Origin: Streptomyces uncialis
GTDB lineage: Bacteria; Actinomycetota; Actinomycetes; Streptomycetales; Streptomycetaceae
Assembly: GCF_036250755.1 (NCBI RefSeq)
Contig: NZ_CP109583.1
Location: forward strand, 8,488,001-8,552,000
Direction: 5' to 3'
DNA length: 64,000 nucleotides
This document shows positions 59,231 through 64,000 of this stretch, piece after piece (positions within the stretch are counted from its first letter, which is position 1; each line of letters opens with the position of its first letter). Under the pieces are notes generated by a model. It was not told where the DNA came from and did not search any database. It saw only the letters and a program-made list of their open reading frames with translations. The position numbers were made by a program, and so were the translations under genes.

Positions 59231-60499
59231 TCAGCCGCCGCCGTCCTCCTTCCCGGTGGAGCGTTCCGGTGCCCGGCCGAGTCCGCGGATCGCGGGCACA
59301 CAGAGCATGACGGCGATGAGGACGAAGGACATGACCGAGGAGAAGAGCAGTACGCGGTCCGCCCCGAACGACTCGGCCGCCGGACCCGCCAGCGCCCGGC
59401 CCAGCGGAATGACCATGATCGATCCGGCGACGTCGTAGGCGGAGACCCGGCTGAGGACGGCCAGCGGGATATGGGACTGCACGCTGGTCGCCCACATGAC
59501 ACCCCAGAAGGCGAACCCGCAGCCCGCCACGACACCGGTGAGCGCCGTCACGGTGAAGGACCAGCCGAGCGCGGGCGCCAGCGGGTTGAGCGCGAAGAAG
59601 AACATGGCGCAGGCCCCCGCGACAAGCGGTCGGCGCGGCCGGACCCGCATCCCGAGCAGCCCGCCGATGATGGTCCCGGCGCCGTCGGCGGACGCGATCC
59701 AGCCGTATCCGCTGGCCCCGTGCTGCTCGGTGAGCAGCGCCGCGCCGAGCGGCAGGGCCGGGCCGAAGACGAACAGACCGTAGACGGCCCAGACGGCGAT
59801 GACCCCCCACAGCCAGGAGCGGGCCCGGAACTCGTGCCAGCCCGTGGCCAGCCGCTGCCACATGGGGGCGTCGCTGTCGTCCCGGGCGGTGCTCAGCTTG
59901 CGCAGCGGCGCGAGGCCCAGCGCGCTCAGCGCGTAGGCCGCCGCGATGACGACGAAGGACCCGGCGACATCCCAGTAGGCCACGAGCAGACCGGCCACCC
60001 CGGGACCGAGCAGGGTGCAGATCGCCTCGGCGATCCGCAGCAGCGCGTTGGCGCGCTGGATGTCCTGCGCGACCTGGGGGACCATGCTCGCGAGTCCCGG
60101 CTGGAACATGGCGGTCGCGGCACCGCTGAGGGCCATCAGCGCCATGATCTGCCACAGCCGTACGTCGGTCGCGACCAGCAGCGCGGCGAGCGCGAGCATG
60201 GCCACCATCCGCACCACATCGGCGCCGACCATCATCACCTGCGGGGTGAACCGGTCGGCCATCACGCCGCCGAAGAGCACCAGCAGCACGATCGGCGCCA
60301 TCCACGCGGCCAGCGCGTATCCCACTCCGGCGGCGCCGTATCCGGCTCCCAGTACGGCGGTGGTGAGCGAGACCATCAGCATGCCGTCGGCCAGCAGCGA
60401 GGTGCTGCGGGCGGTGAAGAACAGCCGGAAGCGGCTGGAGCGCCATGGGCTGGGGAGGGAGTCCGGCTCCCGCTGGACGGTTGTGTCGTCGATCGTCAT
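59231..60499 (-). CDS. MFS exporter (MFS_3/EntS-like)
   Basis: The protein has 422 residues and twelve predicted helices. Landmarks are FRLFFTARSTSLLADGMLMVSLTTAVL, the loop GGVMADRFTPQVMMVGADVVRM, and LRIAEAICTLLGPGVAGLLVAYW. This is the branch that includes the enterobactin exporter EntS and many exporters of non-ribosomal products. Its start overlaps the stop of the condensation-domain gene by four bases, so the exporter is probably made together with it to export the product or confer resistance. Confidence 0.88.
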   Translation of the reverse strand: MTIDDTTVQREPDSLPSPWRSSRFRLFFTARSTSLLADGMLMVSLTTAVLGAGYGAAGVGYALAAWMAPIVLLVLFGGVMADRFTPQVMMVGADVVRMVAMLALAALLVATDVRLWQIMALMALSGAATAMFQPGLASMVPQVAQDIQRANALLRIAEAICTLLGPGVAGLLVAYWDVAGSFVVIAAAYALSALGLAPLRKLSTARDDSDAPMWQRLATGWHEFRARSWLWGVIAVWAVYGLFVFGPALPLGAALLTEQHGASGYGWIASADGAGTIIGGLLGMRVRPRRPLVAGACAMFFFALNPLAPALGWSFTVTALTGVVAGCGFAFWGVMWATSVQSHIPLAVLSRVSAYDVAGSIMVIPLGRALAGPAAESFGADRVLLFSSVMSFVLIAVMLCVPAIRGLGRAPERSTGKEDGGG

Positions 60500-62283
60500 G
60501 TCACATCTCCCCGGCCCCGGCCGGTTCCTTCCATGAGAATCCGCTGCCGGAGCCAGCCATCGCTCCGGTCGGCCTCCGCGGGCGGACCCTGGACGATCAC
60601 ATACCGGCGGGGGGCCAGCAGTCCGGGTCGGCCGGGGAGGGCGGCCATCAGTGCGGCATGGGCCTTCTCCGGTGTCGGCGGGGAGCCGTCGGAGGCGATG
60701 AACGCCGTGAGGTGCCGACCCGCCCGGTCCTCGGACGCGGTGTCCGAGGGCGCGGTGTCCGGCGGGGCGTCCGTGTCCGGGCTGCCCACGGCGACGTGCA
60801 CGGGCAGTCCGCCGAGTGCCTGACTCAGGGCCTCCGCCACGGCGGGCGGTGAGACCCAGCAGCCGTCGACCCGGGTCCAGCCGGTGTCACGCCCGACCGG
60901 CCGGACCCCCGTCACCTCGGTGAGGTCCGTGAACGGCACGTCCTGTGTCCCGGCCGCCTCCAGCAGCCGCACCAGTCCGGTGACGAAGGCTTCCGCCTCG
61001 TCCCGGGTGAACAGCCCCGGGTCGACCCACATACCGAGGTGGAGCACCGGCGCCGTCCGATGGACGAAGGTCAGGACGCGGGTCGGCAGCACCTGGTCCG
61101 GTCCCCAGCTCAGCTCCGGTTCCGGTCCGTCCGGGGCCGGGGTCGCGGCGGCGAGGGTGGCGGGCAGGGTGCTCACGTCGTTGAAGACGATGTCGCGCGC
61201 GAAGTGACTGCCCCGCTCGTACGTCGTGTCCCCGATCATCTCCCACAGGCGCAGCGCGTCGAACTGGCTGTGCCGGTAGGCGTTGAGCGCCGCGCCCCAC
61301 GCCTTGCGCAGGAGCGCGTCGAAGGACGGGACCTGGACATCCAGGGAGAGCAGGGCGTCCTGGGACACGGTGTTCACCGTGCGGGCCAGCCGGGGCAGGA
61401 ACCGGTTGGAGGTCGGCACGGCGGCGACACAGGTGGTCTGGCCGGTGCGGTGGGCGATCAGCGCGCACCAGGCCGTCAGCAGCACGGTGGACGGCAGCCC
61501 GCCGGTGCGCTCCGCCACCCGGGCCAGCGCCTCGGCGCCCCGGGGCGAACGGAGGGTGAGCTGCGGTACCCGGACGTCGGTGCCGGTGGCACGGGGTTCG
61601 GCGAACATGGCCTGGGGCCCGGTGCGGATGATCTGTTCCCAGTACCGCAGGGACGCCTCGGACTTGCGGAGCCCGGCCGGGGCCGCCTCCTCGGCGGCGA
61701 GGCCGAGCGGGGTGAGGGCCGTCACCGGCGGGAGCGTGCCGCCGGCGAGCAGGGTCAGCCATTCCTCCCGCAGCACCGCGAGGGCGCTGCCGTCCGTCGC
61801 CGCGTGGCTGGCCGTCACGGCGGCGAAGGCCGGAGCGCCGTCCTGGGCGACGACGGAGACACGCAGCGGGAACTCCCGGTCCAGCCGGAAACGACCGGCC
61901 CGGGCCCGGCGGGCCACCGTGGTGGCGTACCGGGCGCCGTCCGGGGGGAGTTCGGCGTGGTCGAGGACGGTGACCGTGAACTCCCCCTCGCCCGCGACGA
62001 CCTGCTCGCACGGTGCGGTGCCCGACGCGTGCGGGAAGGTCGTGCGCAGCGCTTCGTGGCGTACGACCAGCGCGCGCAGGGCGTCGATCACCGCTTCCAG
62101 CCGGGTCCCGGCGGGGACGGGCCACACATCGTAGATGTTGATGTGCACCGGATCGTCCCGCAGGACGCAGCGGATCATGTTGGCCTGCCCCATCGTGGCG
62201 GGGCCCCTGCGTTCCGTACCGCCGGTGTACGGGACGGTGCGGGTCCGGGTGCTCCTCGGCCGCGAGGAGTCCCGCTCGCTCAC
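60496..62283 (-). CDS. Stand-alone condensation-domain protein (NRPS-type)
   Basis: The protein has 595 residues from a GTG at 62283. The N-terminal VPYTGGTERRGPATMGQANMIR segment matches the start of C domains, so this start is preferred to the ATG at 62193. The core motif reads S159-H160-A-A-T-D164-G, keeping the catalytic second His and the Asp of HHxxxDG, with the first His changed to Ser. DIVFNDVSTLP and other C-domain parts follow to about residue 430. The last 150 residues are unusual. No adenylation or carrier domain is attached. It should make an amide or ester bond between carrier- or CoA-bound partners. Confidence 0.85.
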   Translation of the reverse strand: MSERDSSRPRSTRTRTVPYTGGTERRGPATMGQANMIRCVLRDDPVHINIYDVWPVPAGTRLEAVIDALRALVVRHEALRTTFPHASGTAPCEQVVAGEGEFTVTVLDHAELPPDGARYATTVARRARAGRFRLDREFPLRVSVVAQDGAPAFAAVTASHAATDGSALAVLREEWLTLLAGGTLPPVTALTPLGLAAEEAAPAGLRKSEASLRYWEQIIRTGPQAMFAEPRATGTDVRVPQLTLRSPRGAEALARVAERTGGLPSTVLLTAWCALIAHRTGQTTCVAAVPTSNRFLPRLARTVNTVSQDALLSLDVQVPSFDALLRKAWGAALNAYRHSQFDALRLWEMIGDTTYERGSHFARDIVFNDVSTLPATLAAATPAPDGPEPELSWGPDQVLPTRVLTFVHRTAPVLHLGMWVDPGLFTRDEAEAFVTGLVRLLEAAGTQDVPFTDLTEVTGVRPVGRDTGWTRVDGCWVSPPAVAEALSQALGGLPVHVAVGSPDTDAPPDTAPSDTASEDRAGRHLTAFIASDGSPPTPEKAHAALMAALPGRPGLLAPRRYVIVQGPPAEADRSDGWLRQRILMEGTGRGRGDVT

Positions 62284-62433
62284 CGGCCTGGGGCCGGTGC
62301 GGCCCGGAACGCTGGTGTCGATCGTGGACGACGGCTCATGTGATGCCTTTCGCGGACTGCTTCCGGCAGGTCGGGGTGGCGGTGCGGGGGATGTGGGTCC
62401 GGTGCGGGCGAAGGCCGACCGGTGCGGCCGGGT

Positions 62434-63744
62434 TCACCGGGCGTGCGCCGCCCCCGCGACGGCACCGGTGCGGGTCAGGGGTTCCCAGACGTCGATCAGG
62501 AAGGCGAACTCCGCCATGTCCGTCCGGGCCTCGGCGAGCAACTGGTCGCGGCGGGCGGCGAAGAGGTCCGCGGCCATGGCGTAGCGGCCGCCCAGCTTCC
62601 GGTAGGAGCGGTCGAGGACATCGAGCCGTTCGGCGTTGTCCGTCCGCTCCAGCAGCGCGCTGTCCCTGACCGACTCCGCGACGGCGTCGGCGCGTACATG
62701 CCCCGCCGCGTCGAGCAGCGCGTCACCGGCCTCCCTCATCCGCGCGTACACGGCGTCGAAGTACGGGGTGGACAGCAGGAACTTCGCGAGCCGCAGCTGG
62801 TAGGCGAGGAACCCGCTGTCCGAACGCCGCTCACCGGTATGGAAGTTGACGATATGGCGGTTGTGCAGGACACCGGGCAGCCGGGCGTCGTGGACCAGAT
62901 GGATCAGGAAGTAGTCGCTGCCGATGGTGTCGGTGGCGGGCGGCAGCGGCACCCGGGCGTAGACCTCACGGTCGAAGCCGATGTTGCACATGTCCACCCG
63001 GGTGGGGGCGACCCTGGTGAGCGTGGTGAGGTCACCGGTGAACGGCGTGGTCCCGGCGCCGCGGAACGACTCCTCGATCAGGTTCCCGCGCCAGATCTCC
63101 GGATATCCGGCGGGGACCGACAGACCGACGACATCACGGTAGATCCCGGGGTCGAGCCGGCGGATCTCCGCCACGTCCACGGACATCTCACCGACGAAGG
63201 AACCGCCGACCAGGGCCACCGGCCGCTGCGCGTACGCGGGGTCGAGCCTGCTCCGGGACACGAGTCCCGCCACCTCGTCGGCCCGCCGCCCGAGGTGTGC
63301 AAGCTCGTGCTGGAGGGGGAAGACGGGCTCGCCGTCCAGGTACTGGTAGCGGCTGTCGGAGTCCCGGCGGTGCACCGACGCGCAGCCCAGCGCCTCCGCG
63401 ATCAGGAAGGCACGGTTGGTGCAGGCGCCGTAGGACGCCCGGGCCGGCAGCATCAGGTCGAGCACCCGCTCCGGCGCGGCGACGCCGGAGCGGGCGATCA
63501 CCTCCCGCAGGAAGCGCCGCTGCCCGGCCTCGTCGAGATGGTGGACGACCACCCCGGGTGCCGGGGCCAGCGCGTCCACCACCTCCCGGTGCTCCGCGAG
63601 CACCTGGTCGCCGGAGGAGTCGAGGATCAGCAGACACACCTCGACACCGAAACGGCGGGCGCCGTACGCGGCCTCCTCGGCGACCGCCCTGATGGTCGCC
63701 GCGCAGGCCCGGTCGGTGGGGAGGGTCAGACAGACACGGCGCAC
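62434..63744 (-). CDS. Glycosyltransferase-like protein (DUF6271-type)
   Basis: The protein has 436 residues. It begins RRVCLTLPTDRACAATIRAVAEEAAYGARRFG, carries LLILDSSGD and a likely metal/nucleotide site in CASVHRRDSDSRYQ, and has a middle part with GGSFVGEMSVDVAEIRRLDP and TRVDMCNIGFDREVYARVPLPPATDTIGSDYFLIH. This looks like a GT-A fold protein, and I associate it with DUF6271 proteins of natural-product clusters. The enzymatic role is not established. It overlaps the gene upstream by 19 bases and is 150 bases before the condensation-domain gene. Confidence 0.7.
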   Translation of the reverse strand: MRRVCLTLPTDRACAATIRAVAEEAAYGARRFGVEVCLLILDSSGDQVLAEHREVVDALAPAPGVVVHHLDEAGQRRFLREVIARSGVAAPERVLDLMLPARASYGACTNRAFLIAEALGCASVHRRDSDSRYQYLDGEPVFPLQHELAHLGRRADEVAGLVSRSRLDPAYAQRPVALVGGSFVGEMSVDVAEIRRLDPGIYRDVVGLSVPAGYPEIWRGNLIEESFRGAGTTPFTGDLTTLTRVAPTRVDMCNIGFDREVYARVPLPPATDTIGSDYFLIHLVHDARLPGVLHNRHIVNFHTGERRSDSGFLAYQLRLAKFLLSTPYFDAVYARMREAGDALLDAAGHVRADAVAESVRDSALLERTDNAERLDVLDRSYRKLGGRYAMAADLFAARRDQLLAEARTDMAEFAFLIDVWEPLTRTGAVAGAAHAR

Positions 63745-64000
63745 GACTGGTCCCCGCTCCGCCCGTCGGCCGCCGTTTCCTGGTCCGTGTCCTTCCAGGA
63801 GGTGAGGCCCAGCAGCCGGCTGCCGAGTCCGTCGAGGGTCGCCGTGGGGTACCGCTCGGACTCGTGCAGCACCGGATCGCCGACCAGGGTGCGGTTCCAG
63901 CGCGGGGTGCGCAGATGCCGCCAGGCGTCGACACGGGACCGCCTGAGCCGCTCGTGCTCCTCCAGCGCCGGCATCATCGACAGGTACTGGACCGCCCGTA
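63726..64000 (-). CDS. C-terminal end of an unidentified gene (partial)
   Basis: The frame is open to the right edge of the window, so 90 codons of a longer gene are seen. The visible end reads YLSMMPALEEHERLRRSR, then TPRWNRTLVGDPVLHESERYPTATLDGLGSRLLGLTSWKD and an acidic tail. I do not recognise the family. Its stop lies 19 bases inside the next gene (start 63744), so it belongs to the same operon as the condensation-domain protein. It is probably a biosynthetic enzyme of the same cluster. Confidence 0.55.
   Translation of the reverse strand, partial: RAVQYLSMMPALEEHERLRRSRVDAWRHLRTPRWNRTLVGDPVLHESERYPTATLDGLGSRLLGLTSWKDTDQETAADGRSGDQSCAVSV

Overview
The window is very GC-rich, uses many GTG starts, and carries a BTAD-type (SARP-like) regulator, an anti-sigma-type ATPase, a PP2C-type phosphatase, an F420-type PPOX enzyme, Tat export and the palindromic intergenic repeat GCGCAGTTCCCCGCGCCCCT. 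I read it as chromosomal DNA of a Streptomyces or close relative. About 57 genes or gene remnants and one tRNA can be supported. All assignments come from reading the sequence; no database search was run.

Layout. 1-4.2 kb: tail of an MmyB-type regulator, a LysR/DapA-family pair and two small membrane proteins. 4.4-8.0 kb: a penicillin-binding protein divergent from a LysR regulator and a cytoplasmic beta-lactamase-fold protein, resembling the blaA/blaB type of beta-lactam response module. 8.5-17.1 kb: a hemopexin-like protein, an ArsR regulator with a truncated second copy driving an anti-sigma ATPase, a lipase, a PP2C phosphatase, a transporter/guanine deaminase pair and a SARP. 17.1-21.75 kb: a complete selenocysteine cassette (tRNA-Sec, selA, selB, selD) in one orientation. 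22.0-24.6 kb, divergent from it: an operon with a thioredoxin-like CxxC protein, a Tat-exported Cys/Trp-rich small protein and a membrane protein whose frame is interrupted by a single in-frame UGA followed by a SECIS-like hairpin. This is the most intriguing spot in the window.

25-36.8 kb is mostly ordinary: VOC, PPOX, MarR plus metallo-hydrolase plus MFS, a subtilisin, an SGNH esterase, a methyltransferase, a lower-GC patch with hypothetical genes, and an Eis-type acetyltransferase. 36.9-43.1 kb is a five-gene ABC uptake operon (binding protein, ATPase, fused permease, glycerophosphodiesterase, LacI) with a pair of near-identical palindromes in front. 43.3-50.0 kb is a polyol/sugar-acid catabolic locus (polyol MFS, SorC regulator, class II aldolase, 2-hydroxyacid dehydrogenase, FGGY kinase); the MFS and kinase promoters share a composite motif. 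The aldolase and dehydrogenase converge on a 0.87-kb array of inverted Streptomyces repeats.

50.4-59.1 kb holds a hypothetical gene, a remnant made of the start of a TcB/SpvB toxin gene joined to the end of a TcA gene, an LLM-oxidoreductase/hemerythrin fusion, a MarR/nitroreductase pair with three operators, and a 1114-residue secreted subtilase. From 59.2 kb to the end runs an operon with an MFS exporter, a stand-alone NRPS condensation-domain protein, a glycosyltransferase-like protein and a cut-off gene, probably the edge of a natural-product cluster.
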